Below the pieces are notes generated by a model. The model was not told where the DNA came from. It worked only from the letters and a program-made list of their open reading frames with translations, and ran no database searches. Of a DNA stretch of 64,000 nt, positions 51,716-61,269 are shown piece by piece. A program made the translations under genes and the position numbers. The stretch covers positions 1,488,001-1,552,000 of the forward strand of contig OZ245920.1 of the NCBI GenBank assembly GCA_965229685.1. The letters run 5' to 3'. The DNA is from Pacificispira sp033344895. GTDB taxonomy: Bacteria; Pseudomonadota; Alphaproteobacteria; UBA8366; Aestuariispiraceae. Position 1 is the stretch's first letter; every line of letters starts with the position of its first letter.

Positions 51716-53278
51716 ATGGCCTTTCTAAAGAAGTTTCGGCTGGGGGTGGGGCTGGCGGCGGCCGCCTTCGCCGCACAGGCTGCGGAGGCTCAGACGCCTC
51801 CCGGTGTTTTGGTCGTCGGGCAGATCGCGGAGCCGAAATCGCTGGATCCAGCGGCGGTCACCGCGGTGAACGATTTCCGGATTCTGATGAACGTCTATGA
51901 CGGTCTTGTCCGCTACAAGGACGGCACGCTGGAGGTCGAGCCGGCCCTGGCGGAAAGCTGGACGATCAGCGATGACGGCACGGAATACACGTTCGAGCTA
52001 CGGGACGACGTGACCTTCCACGATGGCACAGATTTCAATGCCGAGGCGGTCGTCTTCAATTTCGACCGCATGCTGGACGAGACCCACCCGTATCACGATA
52101 CGGGGCCGTTCCCGCTGTCCTTCTTCTTCTCGGCGGTTCAGGATGTCGAGGCCGTGGATTCCGATACGGTCAAGTTCACGCTGGATGCGCCCTATGCGCC
52201 GTTTCTGTCGAACCTGGCCTATCCGACCGGTCTGATCGCTTCTCCGGCGGCGATCGCGGAGAAGGGCAAGGATTTCGGACGCGCGCCGGTGGGGACCGGT
52301 CCGTTCAAATTCGCGGAGTGGGAGTCCAACGCCAAGGTCGTGGTAACCCGAAACGAGGCATACTGGGATGGTGCACCGTTTCTGGAGGCGGTTGTCTTCC
52401 GGCCGATCACCGATGCCAATACCCGGGTTGCTGAAATGCTGTCCGGCGGCATTGATGTGATGGTGGAGATTCCGCCGGATTCCGTATCTTCCTTCGACGG
52501 CAACGGTTTCAGGCTGCATGAGCAGGCGGGCCCGCATCTTTGGTTCCTGATCCTGAACGCGAAGGAAGGGCCTTTCGCCGACAAGCGTGTGCGCCAGGCG
52601 ATCAACTACGCCATCGACAAGAAGGCGCTGGTCGATCAGATCCTGCAGGGAACCGCCGAGGTCGCGTCGGGTCCGACGCCGCCAGCATTCTCCTGGGCGT
52701 ATAACGAGTCGCTTCAGCCCTATCCCTACGATCCGGAAAAGGCGAAGGCGCTGCTGAAGGAAGCCGGCCATGACGGCGCGGATCTGACCTTCTATGTCAC
52801 CGAAGGGGGGTCCGGCATGCTGGATCCGGTGCCGATGGGTTCCGCCATCCAGGCGGATCTGGCCAAGATCGGTCTGAATGTCACCATCGAGACCTATGAG
52901 TGGAATACCTTCCTGGGCAAGGTGAATCCCGGTCTGGAAGGCAAGGCGGACATGGCCGAGATGGCCTGGATGACGAACGATCCGGACACGCTGCCATATC
53001 TGGCATTGCGCACCGATGCCTGGCCGGACAAGGGCGGGTTCAATTCGGGCTATTATTCCAATCCCGAGGTGGACAAGCTGCTGGAAGCGGCGCGCAGCGC
53101 GACCGATCAGGAAAAGCGGGCGCAACTGTATCAAGAGATGCAGGAGATCGTGTATGAAGATGCCCCGTGGGCTTTCATCGCGAACTGGAAGCAGAATGCC
53201 GCGACGTCCGATCTGGTGTCCGGTTTCAGCCTGCAACCGTCCTTCTTCCTGCTTCTGAAGGACGTGGAAAAGGGTTGA
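51716..53278 (+). CDS. ABC importer periplasmic substrate-binding protein (Dpp/Opp type)
   Basis: The 520-aa protein has a Sec signal peptide (about 1-26, AAEA-Q) and the family 5 solute-binding fold: KSLDPAAVTAVNDFRILMNVYDGLVRY, WTISDDGTEYTFELRDDVTFHDG, APVGTGPFKF and KRVRQAINYAIDKKALV. It delivers a peptide or similar amide compound to the permeases. Ligand specificity cannot be read. An AGGAG site lies 7 nt before ATG. It is first in a five-gene run, followed by a small hairpin that could raise its level relative to the membrane subunits. Confidence 0.93.
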   Translation: MAFLKKFRLGVGLAAAAFAAQAAEAQTPPGVLVVGQIAEPKSLDPAAVTAVNDFRILMNVYDGLVRYKDGTLEVEPALAESWTISDDGTEYTFELRDDVTFHDGTDFNAEAVVFNFDRMLDETHPYHDTGPFPLSFFFSAVQDVEAVDSDTVKFTLDAPYAPFLSNLAYPTGLIASPAAIAEKGKDFGRAPVGTGPFKFAEWESNAKVVVTRNEAYWDGAPFLEAVVFRPITDANTRVAEMLSGGIDVMVEIPPDSVSSFDGNGFRLHEQAGPHLWFLILNAKEGPFADKRVRQAINYAIDKKALVDQILQGTAEVASGPTPPAFSWAYNESLQPYPYDPEKAKALLKEAGHDGADLTFYVTEGGSGMLDPVPMGSAIQADLAKIGLNVTIETYEWNTFLGKVNPGLEGKADMAEMAWMTNDPDTLPYLALRTDAWPDKGGFNSGYYSNPEVDKLLEAARSATDQEKRAQLYQEMQEIVYEDAPWAFIANWKQNAATSDLVSGFSLQPSFFLLLKDVEKG

Positions 53279-53300
53279 CGTCCCGAGGTGGCGAACCGGG

Positions 53301-53319
53301 CGGCACCCGCCGGGTGTCG
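53301..53319 (+). terminator. hairpin between binding protein and permease genes
   Basis: An 8-bp stem (CGGCACCC at 53301-53308 with GGGTGTCG at 53312-53319, one wobble) has a 3-nt loop 22 nt after the binding-protein stop. Such hairpins often stabilise the upstream message or attenuate the operon. No T-run. Confidence 0.4.
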
Positions 53320-53365
53320 TTCCGGTCCGCTATCAGGCCCGCACTCCGCCAAACGGGGGCCCGGC

Positions 53366-54313
53366 ATGCATTTTTATGTTCTGAGACGCCTCCTGGCGAT
53401 CGTGCCCGTCCTGATCGGCCTTACGGTCATCGTCTTTGCAATCATGGCGCTGATTCCGGGCGATCCGGCCACGGCGATCCTCGGTTCCTACGCCACTCCG
53501 GAGAATGTCGAGAAACTGAACCGGCAGCTCGGCCTCGACCGGACCTTGCCCGAACAGTACTTCATCTGGCTTGGCAATCTGCTTCAGGGCGATCTCGGGC
53601 GGTCCTACAGTCTGAACCGCCCGGTTCTGGATGAGGTGCTGGAGCGGTTCTCCGCAACCCTGATCCTGGCTGGTGCGGCGTTGATCTTGTGCACTGTCTG
53701 GGGCTTGCTGATCGGGATATGGACAGCGGCGCGGCAATACGGCTGGACCGACAAGATACTGACCTTCGTTGTGCTGATCGGTATCTCGATCCCGTCCTTC
53801 TGGCTGGGCCTGCTGCTGATCCTGTTATTTTCCGTCGAACTGCGTTTGCTGCCTGCCAGCGGCATGTTTGCAATCTATGGCGGCGGCGACCTGCCGGATC
53901 TGCTGCGTCACCTGCTACTGCCGGCCATCACGTTGTCCGTCGTGGCGACCGGCGTCATCGCACGGTTGACCCGCTCCGCCATGCTGGAAGTGCTGCGTCA
54001 GGATTTCGTGCGTACGGCGCGCGCCAAGGGTGTCCGTGAATCCCGTGTCCTGTACCGCCACGCCTTCAAGGCGGCGTTGGTGTCGGTCATCCCGGTCATC
54101 GGTGTCCAGGCCGGGTTTGTCCTTGGCGGCGCGGTCTATATCGAGACGGTATTCCAGTGGCCCGGGGTGGGCCGGATGCTGGTTCAGGCGATTTCCACTC
54201 GGGACATCCTGCTGGTGCAGGGCGGTGTGGTCGTGGTCGCGGGCAGTTATGTTCTGTTCAACCTGATGGCGGATCTGGCGCAAAGCTGGCTCGATCCCCG
54301 GGTCAAGACCTGA
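53366..54313 (+). CDS. ABC importer permease, DppB type
   Basis: The 315-aa inner-membrane permease begins HFYVLRRLLAIVPVLIGLTVIVFAIM and has about six helices. It carries the DppB block LIPGDPATAIL and the EAA coupling loop RQDFVRTARAKGVRESRVLYRHAFK. The start at 53366 is chosen because the family N-terminus begins at this methionine; the frame extends 26 codons upstream. It pairs with the fused permease-ATPase that starts 11 nt later. Confidence 0.92.
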   Translation: MHFYVLRRLLAIVPVLIGLTVIVFAIMALIPGDPATAILGSYATPENVEKLNRQLGLDRTLPEQYFIWLGNLLQGDLGRSYSLNRPVLDEVLERFSATLILAGAALILCTVWGLLIGIWTAARQYGWTDKILTFVVLIGISIPSFWLGLLLILLFSVELRLLPASGMFAIYGGGDLPDLLRHLLLPAITLSVVATGVIARLTRSAMLEVLRQDFVRTARAKGVRESRVLYRHAFKAALVSVIPVIGVQAGFVLGGAVYIETVFQWPGVGRMLVQAISTRDILLVQGGVVVVAGSYVLFNLMADLAQSWLDPRVKT

Positions 54314-54323
54314 GGGGGCGACG

Positions 54324-56189
54324 ATGACTGGATTGAAACTCGTCGCCCGGAACCGGTTGGCTGCGTTCGGAGGGGTCGTTCTCCTTGTCGTGGTCCTGCT
54401 GTCGTTACTGGCACCGATCCTGCCGATTGCCGATCCTGATGCCACCGACCCGGCCAACCGGCTGATGCGGCCGCTTTCGGAACGCGCGCTCCTGGGAACG
54501 GATCATCTGGGACGCGATCTGCTGTCTCGCCTTCTTTGGGGGACACAGCTCAGCCTTGCGGTCGGCTTTGCCGCTGCCGTCATCGCGGCGGTGATCGGGT
54601 CCGCCATCGGGATCGTCGCCGGCTATTTTGGCGGCCGCACCGACGGGCTGATCATGCGCGGCATCGATATGTTGATGGCCTTTCCCTACATCCTGCTGGC
54701 GCTGGCGATTGTTGCCGTGCTCGGGCCCGGATTGTTGAACGCCCTCTACGCCGTTGCGGTCGTGAACATTCCCTTCTTTGCCCGCAATATCCGCGGCGTG
54801 ACCGTCAGCCTGGCCCATCGCGAATTCGTCGATGCCGCACGCCTGTCCGGGATGAGCGATTTTCAGATCATCCGGTCGGAAATCGTGCCCAACGTCCTGC
54901 CGGTCATCGTCATTGCCATGTCGACGACCATCGGCTGGATGATCCTTGAGACGGCCGGCCTGTCGTTCCTTGGATTGGGGTCGCAGCCGCCGCAAGCGGA
55001 CCTGGGGTCGATGCTGGGCGAGGGGCGCAAGCTTCTGATCAACGCGCCGCATGCTTCCATCGTGCCAGGTGTGATGATCTTCGTCATCGTGATGAGCGTG
55101 AACCTGCTGGGCGATGGTATCCGGGATGCGCTGGACCCGCGCCTGCGATCCGGCGCGCTGCTGCGGCCCGCCGCCGCCACCCGTGTCGAGCGTGACGTGC
55201 CGCCGCCGGCCGAAGCCGGGGCCGATGCGCTGCTGTCCGTCGAAGGTCTGCGGACGGAGTTTCATGTCGGGGAACGTGTTTACCGCGCGGTTGGCGGCGT
55301 CGACCTGACGGTGCGAGCCGGCGAGTGTCTGGGCATCATCGGTGAATCCGGGTCCGGAAAGTCCGTCACGGCCCTGTCGCTTCTGGGACTGGTCGCGTCG
55401 CCGCCCGGCGTTGTGACCGGCGGGGCGGTCCGCATCGAAGGCGAAGACACCCTGTCCATGACCGAAGAGGGGCTGCGCCGGTTGCGCGGCGGAAAGGTCG
55501 CCTACATTTTCCAGGATCCGCTGGCGACGCTGCATCCGCTCTACACGATCGGCGATCAGATGGTGGAGGCGATTGCCTGCCATCAGTCGATGTCGAAACA
55601 GGCGGCCTGGGATCACGCGGTGTCCCTGTTGGAGAAGGTCCGTATCCCGAACGCGGCATCGCGGGCCAAATGCTATCCGCATGAACTGTCCGGCGGCATG
55701 CGTCAGCGGGTGGGGATTGCCATGGCGCTGGTAAACGATCCGGACCTGATCATCGCGGACGAACCGACGACGGCCCTGGATGTGACCGTTCAGGCCCAGA
55801 TTCTGGCCCTGCTGGACGATCTGCGGCGGGAACGCAAACTGGCCCTAGTCTTCATTACACACGATTTCGGTGTCGTCTCCCAACTGTGCGATCGGGTGGC
55901 GGTCATGTATGCGGGACGGATCGTCGAGACCGGGGCGACCGACGATGTGCTGGACGATCCGCGCCATCCCTACACGAAACGGCTGATCGCCTGTGTGCCG
56001 GAACTGGGCGGTGGGCGACGTGAACTGGCGGCGATCCCCGGCCTGCCGCCGCCGGTTGACCGTCTCCCGGCGGGATGCGCCTTCGCGCCGCGTTGCGACA
56101 AGGCAACCAAGGTCTGCCGGTCCGGCGAAATCGACCTGGACGGTGAGGCCCATGCGGTCCGCTGCCTGTATCCGGAGAATGCGGCATGA
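54324..56189 (+). CDS. fused DppC-type permease and DppD-type ATPase
   Basis: One 621-aa chain combines two importer subunits. Residues about 1-275 are a DppC permease (GTDHLGRDLLSRLLWG, FPYILLALAIVAVLGPG, EAA loop REFVDAARLSGMSDFQII). After a Pro/Ala linker (about 280-300), residues 300-621 are an oligopeptide-type ATPase. The ATPase has Walker A GESGSGKSVTA, signature LSGGMRQRVGIA, Walker B LIIADEPTTALDV and the C-terminal Cys-containing Opp extension GCAFAPRC. The reading frame is continuous with no stop or frameshift. Such fusions are known but less common than separate genes; they fix the permease-to-ATPase ratio. Overlaps the next ATPase gene by 4 nt. Confidence 0.93.
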   Translation: MTGLKLVARNRLAAFGGVVLLVVVLLSLLAPILPIADPDATDPANRLMRPLSERALLGTDHLGRDLLSRLLWGTQLSLAVGFAAAVIAAVIGSAIGIVAGYFGGRTDGLIMRGIDMLMAFPYILLALAIVAVLGPGLLNALYAVAVVNIPFFARNIRGVTVSLAHREFVDAARLSGMSDFQIIRSEIVPNVLPVIVIAMSTTIGWMILETAGLSFLGLGSQPPQADLGSMLGEGRKLLINAPHASIVPGVMIFVIVMSVNLLGDGIRDALDPRLRSGALLRPAAATRVERDVPPPAEAGADALLSVEGLRTEFHVGERVYRAVGGVDLTVRAGECLGIIGESGSGKSVTALSLLGLVASPPGVVTGGAVRIEGEDTLSMTEEGLRRLRGGKVAYIFQDPLATLHPLYTIGDQMVEAIACHQSMSKQAAWDHAVSLLEKVRIPNAASRAKCYPHELSGGMRQRVGIAMALVNDPDLIIADEPTTALDVTVQAQILALLDDLRRERKLALVFITHDFGVVSQLCDRVAVMYAGRIVETGATDDVLDDPRHPYTKRLIACVPELGGGRRELAAIPGLPPPVDRLPAGCAFAPRCDKATKVCRSGEIDLDGEAHAVRCLYPENAA

Positions 56190-57154
56190 CGGAACTGGCA
56201 CTGCAAGTCACAGACCTCAGGAAGACCTTCGGCGGCGGGCGTACCCTGATGGGGCGCGCGAAACCGTCGGTCCACGCCGTGCGCGACGTCTCCCTGAAGG
56301 TTCCAAGGGGCGAGACGCTGGGAATCGTTGGGGAATCCGGTTGCGGAAAGTCGACCCTGGCAAGGATGCTGGTCGGGCTGCTGGAGCCAACGGAGGGTGA
56401 CATTGTCATCGAGGGACGGAGCCTGGCCGACCAGGCGGGTGACCCGGCGGCGTTCGGCCGGTTGATCCAGTACGTCTTCCAGGATCCGATCTCGTCTCTC
56501 AATCCGCGCAAGACGATCCGGGAGATATTGGAGGCGCCGCTGATCCATCTGCTGGGGCTCGACGAGGCGGCGCGAAAGGCGCGGATTTCCGAACTGTTCG
56601 ACGCGGTCAATCTGCGCCGGGAATTCTTGACACGCTATCCGCATGAATTCTCAGGCGGGCAGGCGCAGCGCATCGGCATTGCCCGGGCACTTGCCGCCTC
56701 GCCGCGCATTCTGGTGCTGGACGAGCCGGTATCCGCGCTCGACGTGTCGGTCCAGGCGCAGGTGCTGAATCTGCTGGCGGAATTGCGGTCCGCCATGAAC
56801 CTGACCTATCTGTTCATCAGTCATGACCTGGCCGTGGTCGAGGCGGTCAGCGACAGTGTCGCGGTTCTGTATTTCGGTCGTGTTGTGGAGGTCGGCAGAG
56901 CGGAATCGATTTTCCGTGAGCCCAAACACCCCTATACATGTCTCTTGGCGGAAAGTGCACCGGTTGTCGGGCGGGGTCTGAATCGCAAGGAAGCGGCGAC
57001 GGCTGAATTGCCCGATCCGCTGCATCCGCCGCCCGGATGCGCATTCGCTGCGCGATGTGCATATGCGACTCGGGAATGCAGGGAACATTCCCCCGGTATG
57101 AGGTGCTTTTCCGACGATCATGAAGCAGCCTGTTTCCATCCTCTCGTCTCTTAA
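56186..57154 (+). CDS. ABC importer ATPase, DppF/OppF type
   Basis: The 322-aa ATPase has Walker A GESGCGKSTLARM, signature FSGGQAQRIGIARAL, Walker B ILVLDEPVSALDVSVQ, H-loop FISHDLAVVEAVSD, and the Opp-type C-terminal cysteine region GCAFAARCAYATREC. It forms the heterodimeric motor with the ATPase half of the fused protein. It starts by ATGA overlap with that gene and shares 35 nt with the GntR gene at its 3' end. Confidence 0.94.
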   Translation: MTELALQVTDLRKTFGGGRTLMGRAKPSVHAVRDVSLKVPRGETLGIVGESGCGKSTLARMLVGLLEPTEGDIVIEGRSLADQAGDPAAFGRLIQYVFQDPISSLNPRKTIREILEAPLIHLLGLDEAARKARISELFDAVNLRREFLTRYPHEFSGGQAQRIGIARALAASPRILVLDEPVSALDVSVQAQVLNLLAELRSAMNLTYLFISHDLAVVEAVSDSVAVLYFGRVVEVGRAESIFREPKHPYTCLLAESAPVVGRGLNRKEAATAELPDPLHPPPGCAFAARCAYATRECREHSPGMRCFSDDHEAACFHPLVS

Positions 57155-57935
57155 GCCCGGTAGAAGGGGCCGCAAACCGGCGGACGGCGCGGACCCGAAA
57201 GGGCGCAGCCGCCCGCAGCAGGTGGCCGAAACGATCAAGGAATGGATCATTCAGCGCGGCCTTCTGCCCGGCGACAGGCTGCCCCAGGAACATCAACTGA
57301 TCGAACAGCTGCAGGTTTCGAAAGGGACCGCGCGTGAGGCGCTGAAAGTCATGGAGACCCAGGGCCTGATCCGGACCCGGACCGGGCCGGGGGGCGGGGC
57401 CTTCATCACCGAGGTGAGCGAGGACAAGGCCGGGGCCCTGCTGGCCAATCATTTCTTCTTCAAGGATATTTCCATCGCGGACATTTACGAGGTCCGTATC
57501 GCGCTGGAGCCGCAGCTGGTTCACGAATTGGCCCTGGCAATCACGCCGGAACAGATCGACGAACTGCGTAGTGTGATGAGCGCGTATTCCGAACCGCCGG
57601 ATTCGATCGAGGAGGAGCGGCGCCAGCGTAATGCCGAGTTGGAGTTTCATGAATTCCTGGCGCGGTTTTCCAGCAATCCGTTGTTGTCCTTCTATTGCAT
57701 GTTCCTTGTGCGGCTGCTGAAGGACCTGACCGTCTGCAAACGCATCTATGGCCGATCGAACCCGGAGCTTCGGGAGCGCGGCGTATCCTATCAGGAGCAG
57801 CTGATCGAGGCGTTCCGATCCCGTGATGCCGAGGCGGCGCGCGCCACGATGGAAGCCCATATGCGCGCGGCCCAGCGTATCATGCTGGAACAGGAAGCGG
57901 AGGTTCAGAAAGGCTTCCTCGAATCCGAAAGCTGA
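57120..57935 (+). CDS. GntR-family regulator with FCD domain
   Basis: The 271-aa protein has a basic N-terminal tail (1-30), then a GntR winged helix (about 32-95: VAETIKEWIIQRGLLPGDRLPQE, then VSKGTAREALKVMETQGLI). An all-helical FCD ligand domain (about 115-260) contains IYEVRIALEPQLVHELA and the metal/ligand-type His in ELEFHEFLARFSSNPLL and AHMRAAQRIM. It is the last gene of the importer operon and overlaps the ATPase gene by 35 nt. FCD regulators usually sense small organic or amino acids, so it likely controls the operons flanking the operator at 51638. Confidence 0.92.
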   Translation: MKQPVSILSSLKPGRRGRKPADGADPKGRSRPQQVAETIKEWIIQRGLLPGDRLPQEHQLIEQLQVSKGTAREALKVMETQGLIRTRTGPGGGAFITEVSEDKAGALLANHFFFKDISIADIYEVRIALEPQLVHELALAITPEQIDELRSVMSAYSEPPDSIEEERRQRNAELEFHEFLARFSSNPLLSFYCMFLVRLLKDLTVCKRIYGRSNPELRERGVSYQEQLIEAFRSRDAEAARATMEAHMRAAQRIMLEQEAEVQKGFLESES

Positions 57936-58022
57936 CTTTCCGACGCGGCCATATTGTTGGCGGCGCAGGAACTTCCATCATCCATGCGGACCGTCCTGTT
58001 GATTGGCTGCCTCCCGCATCCT

Positions 58023-58970
58023 CTATTTCTTCGGATCGCAAGGTGTGTCTTTCCCGGTTTCCCAGAACCTTTGCCACCACCCCTTATGGTTTTCGGTCTG
58101 CGCCTTCAGCCATTCTATGAAGCCGATTGCGGTCGCCGGAAGTGCCCTGGATGCCGGCAAGAACAGATAGTAGGAATCCGGCGTCGGCAGCTTCACGTTG
58201 ACCGGGATCGTGAGGCGGCCGCTCTCAAGATAGGGCCGGGTTGTGACCTCATCGCCGACGGTTACACCGTCGCCCCGCGCCGCGGCTTCGAGACAAAGAA
58301 CCGTTTGATCATAGACCCTTCCTTTCCGTGGATCGAAAGAAGGTCTGTCGGCCAGATTCTGGAATGCTGACCACCAATGGCTCGATCTGTCATGGATCAG
58401 CATGTCCGAACGAACGTCATTCAAGGTTGCGGGACGCGCAATCGCCTCGAAGAAGTCCGGTGCCGCGACCGGAAAGACAGAATTGGTCATCAAGGGCGTG
58501 TACCGATGGCCGTACCAATCGCCACGTCCCCAGACGATGGCACAGTCAAAAGCCTCTTTCGGCGGATGGTTCAGTCCGACCTCGCTTCTGATCCTGACGC
58601 GAACCGCCGGGTTCCGGGATTCGAAGTCAGGCAATCTGGGAAACAGCCAGAGCTGAGCGAAATCGGCGTCGCAGTAAACGTTGACCTGTCCCGGTTCAAC
58701 GTCGGGAACGGACCTGGCCGCGTGCTGGATCAGGCTGAAAGCTTCCGTAGTCGCCGCGGCCAGTTCGTGACCCGCTTCTGTCAGGCTGATCTGCCGATAG
58801 TGGCGGACAAAAAGCGCGCGCCCCAAGGCGGCTTCCAGATTGCTGATGTGCTTGCTGATAGCGGATTGCGAGACATTCAGTTCGATGGCCGCCTGCGTGA
58901 AACTGCACCGTCGCGCGGAAACCTCGAAGGCCCGTAAGGCGTTCAGGTTGGATAGGATATCGATTGGCAT
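58023..58970 (-). CDS. GcvA-like LysR-family regulator
   Basis: The 315-aa protein has the GcvA-type LysR N-terminus: LNALRAFEVSARRCSFTQAAIELNVSQSAISKHISNLE (residues about 8-45), then LFVRHYRQISLTEAG. The effector domain follows from about 90 (VNVYCDADFAQLWLFPRLPDF). An ATG three codons upstream (58979) is the alternative start. It diverges from the amidase-aminotransferase pair over a 101-nt gap and is their likely activator. The Trp-rich C-terminus (GWWQRFWE) is unusual. The effector is unknown. Confidence 0.9.
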   Translation of the reverse strand: MPIDILSNLNALRAFEVSARRCSFTQAAIELNVSQSAISKHISNLEAALGRALFVRHYRQISLTEAGHELAAATTEAFSLIQHAARSVPDVEPGQVNVYCDADFAQLWLFPRLPDFESRNPAVRVRIRSEVGLNHPPKEAFDCAIVWGRGDWYGHRYTPLMTNSVFPVAAPDFFEAIARPATLNDVRSDMLIHDRSSHWWSAFQNLADRPSFDPRKGRVYDQTVLCLEAAARGDGVTVGDEVTTRPYLESGRLTIPVNVKLPTPDSYYLFLPASRALPATAIGFIEWLKAQTENHKGWWQRFWETGKDTPCDPKK

Positions 58971-59071
58971 TCCAAACACTCATGTGAATTCTGAAAATTC
59001 GGCGTTTGACCGAATTTCTTAAATGGCAAACTCTCCAGTCAGCAACCTGATTTTTTGGAGAAGAGGGCCCG

Positions 59072-59932
59072 ATGCCGGTAACTGTCGCAGCCATGCAAAT
59101 GTCCTGTTCAAGGGACGTCGAGCAAAACATCGATAAGGCGGTGGGATTGATCCAACAGGCGGCGGCGGCCGGCGCGCAGATCATCCTGCCGCAGGAGGTC
59201 TTCTCGCATCACGAGTTCCAGTTCATGGAGATGGGGCCGGAGTTCTTCGCCCTGGCCGAAGGGCTCGACGGGCCGACAGTGACCCGGATGCGGGCGGTTG
59301 CGAAAGAACTGTCGGTCGTCCTGCCGACCAACATCTTTGAGCGCGCGAACAATGCCTACTACAACACGATCGTCATGATCGACGCGGATGGAGAGCTTCT
59401 GGGCATCTACCGCAAGAGCCATATCCCGCTTGGTCTGCCGGGATGTTACGAGAAGGTCTACTCAAATCCGGGCGATACCGGTTTTCAGGTCTTCGATACG
59501 GCTTACGGCCGGATAGGCGCTGCGATCTGCTGGGATCAGTGGTTTCCGGAGGCCGCGCGCATCATGGCGCTCAAGGGCGCCGAAATCCTGTTCTATCCCT
59601 CCGCGATCGGTTCGGACTGCCACGATCACTGGGAAACCGTCATGCGCGGGCACGCGGCAGCGAACATCATGCCGCTGGTTTGTTCAAATCGGGTCGGTAC
59701 GGAGAAGGGCTCCCTCGGAGAGGTTACCTATTTCGGTCAGGCTTTCATCGCTGGCCCCAGGGGCGACGTGGTTCAGCGGGCGGATACCAGCTCCGATACT
59801 TTCGTTACCCACACCTTCGATCTGGAGGAAATCCGCGAACTGCGCGCGCATTGGGGCCTGTTCCGTGACAGAAGACCCGATCTCTACGCGCCGCTTCTGA
59901 CACTCGACGGAAAAACGCGAGTCGCACAATGA
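59072..59932 (+). CDS. carbon-nitrogen hydrolase, N-carbamoylputrescine-amidase-like
   Basis: The 286-aa nitrilase-superfamily amidohydrolase has the Glu-Lys-Cys triad: Glu42 (ILPQEVF), Lys115 (YRKSHIPLG) and Cys153 (AAICWDQWFPEAARI). The GLPGCYEK and FYPSAIGS blocks and the overall length fit the N-carbamoylputrescine amidase / beta-ureidopropionase branch, which releases ammonia and carbon dioxide from a carbamoylated amine. An AGAAGAGGG site precedes ATG. It overlaps the aminotransferase by 4 nt, indicating a coupled pathway in which a free amine made here is then transaminated. The exact substrate is not certain. Confidence 0.88.
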   Translation: MPVTVAAMQMSCSRDVEQNIDKAVGLIQQAAAAGAQIILPQEVFSHHEFQFMEMGPEFFALAEGLDGPTVTRMRAVAKELSVVLPTNIFERANNAYYNTIVMIDADGELLGIYRKSHIPLGLPGCYEKVYSNPGDTGFQVFDTAYGRIGAAICWDQWFPEAARIMALKGAEILFYPSAIGSDCHDHWETVMRGHAAANIMPLVCSNRVGTEKGSLGEVTYFGQAFIAGPRGDVVQRADTSSDTFVTHTFDLEEIRELRAHWGLFRDRRPDLYAPLLTLDGKTRVAQ

Positions 59933-61269
59933 CGGCACATATTCTCCCGTTCACGGATCTGATCGCCGCTGAGACCGACCAGCCGAAGGAAATGGTTCGC
60001 GGGGAGGGGCCGTATGTTTTCGACACCGAGGGCAGGAAGTATCTCGACGCTGTGTCCGGTCTCTGGTGCGCATCGTTGGGTTTCAACCCTGAGCGCCTGC
60101 AACGTGCCGCCGCCGACCAACTGGGCCGGTTGGCCTACTACCACAGTTTCATGGGGCGAACCTGCGCACCGGCAAACGCCCTTGCCGAAAGGCTCATCGA
60201 GAAACTGCCGGGCGGTCTGCGGCATGTATTCTTTGGGACGTCGGGATCCGAGGCTGTTGAGACCGCAATCAAATTTGCCCGGTACTTCCAGATCTCCCGG
60301 GGGAAGGCCGGAAAGTCGAAAATCCTGGCCAGGAAAGGGGCCTATCATGGCTCCGGCCATATCAGTGCGGCGCTCACCGGTATGGCCTACTGCCACGAAG
60401 GATTTCATCTGCCCTTGAGCGATGTCATTCGTGTCGGCCGTCCACATTACCTCACGGAGCACGAACCGGGGGAGTCGGAAGCCGACTTCGTTCGGCGCCT
60501 CGGGCGGGAACTGACGGCAACGATTGACGAACATGGCGCGGGGACGATCGCCGCCATGATTGCGGAGCCTGTGATGGGATCGGGTGGGGTCATTCTGCCG
60601 CCGGAAGGATACTGGCAATGTGTTCAGGAGATCCTGGCCAAGAACGACATTCTGTTGATCGCCGACGAAATCATTACCGGCTTCGGGCGTACCGGGGCCT
60701 GGTTCGCGTGCGAGACCTATGGCATCAGGCCCGACCTGCTCACGGCGGCCAAACAGATGACCGGTGCCGTTTTTCCCATGTCGGCGGTTGCCATGACGAC
60801 CAAGGTCCGAAACGTCATTGCCGAGAGATCACATGCCCTTGGCACATTCGGTCACGGCGTGACCTTCGGCGCGCATCCGGTGGGCGCGGCGGTCGCGCTT
60901 GAGGCTCTGCGGATCTACGAGGAGATGGACCTTCCCTCTCATGTGACCCGGCTGGGGCGGTCGCTGTTTTCCCGCCTGATCACGCTGGAACGTTATGATA
61001 TCGTTCGTGAAGTCCGCTCCGTGGGCCTTGTCGGCGCAATCGAGTTTCATCGCGCGGATCATGCGGCCGCGGTCGCCAAAGATATGGAGCAACATGGTGT
61101 GCTGCTTCGTGTCATCGGAAACATTCTGGCGGTCTGTCCCCCCTATATCGTCACCGCGGAGGATCTGACTCGGATTTCCGAAACCGCGGAGGCATCCATA
61201 GGGAATGTTGCCGGAAAACCGGGTGCGTCCAGGATCGAAGCAGGGGTACTTCCGGCGCGTTCCGGCTGA
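59929..61269 (+). CDS. class III (omega) aminotransferase
   Basis: The 446-aa PLP enzyme has the class III fold: AVSGLWCASLGF, the PLP phosphate site FFGTSGSEAVETAIKFAR, RKGAYHGSGH, metal-like Asp246 of ADEIITGFGRTG and the Schiff-base lysine Lys275 (LLTAAKQMTGAVFPMSAV). The family moves amino groups from terminal amines such as putrescine, beta-alanine or taurine to pyruvate. Translation is coupled to the amidase by ATGA overlap. Together they would turn a carbamoyl-amine into an aldehyde. Substrate is inferred from context. Confidence 0.9.
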   Translation: MTAHILPFTDLIAAETDQPKEMVRGEGPYVFDTEGRKYLDAVSGLWCASLGFNPERLQRAAADQLGRLAYYHSFMGRTCAPANALAERLIEKLPGGLRHVFFGTSGSEAVETAIKFARYFQISRGKAGKSKILARKGAYHGSGHISAALTGMAYCHEGFHLPLSDVIRVGRPHYLTEHEPGESEADFVRRLGRELTATIDEHGAGTIAAMIAEPVMGSGGVILPPEGYWQCVQEILAKNDILLIADEIITGFGRTGAWFACETYGIRPDLLTAAKQMTGAVFPMSAVAMTTKVRNVIAERSHALGTFGHGVTFGAHPVGAAVALEALRIYEEMDLPSHVTRLGRSLFSRLITLERYDIVREVRSVGLVGAIEFHRADHAAAVAKDMEQHGVLLRVIGNILAVCPPYIVTAEDLTRISETAEASIGNVAGKPGASRIEAGVLPARSG

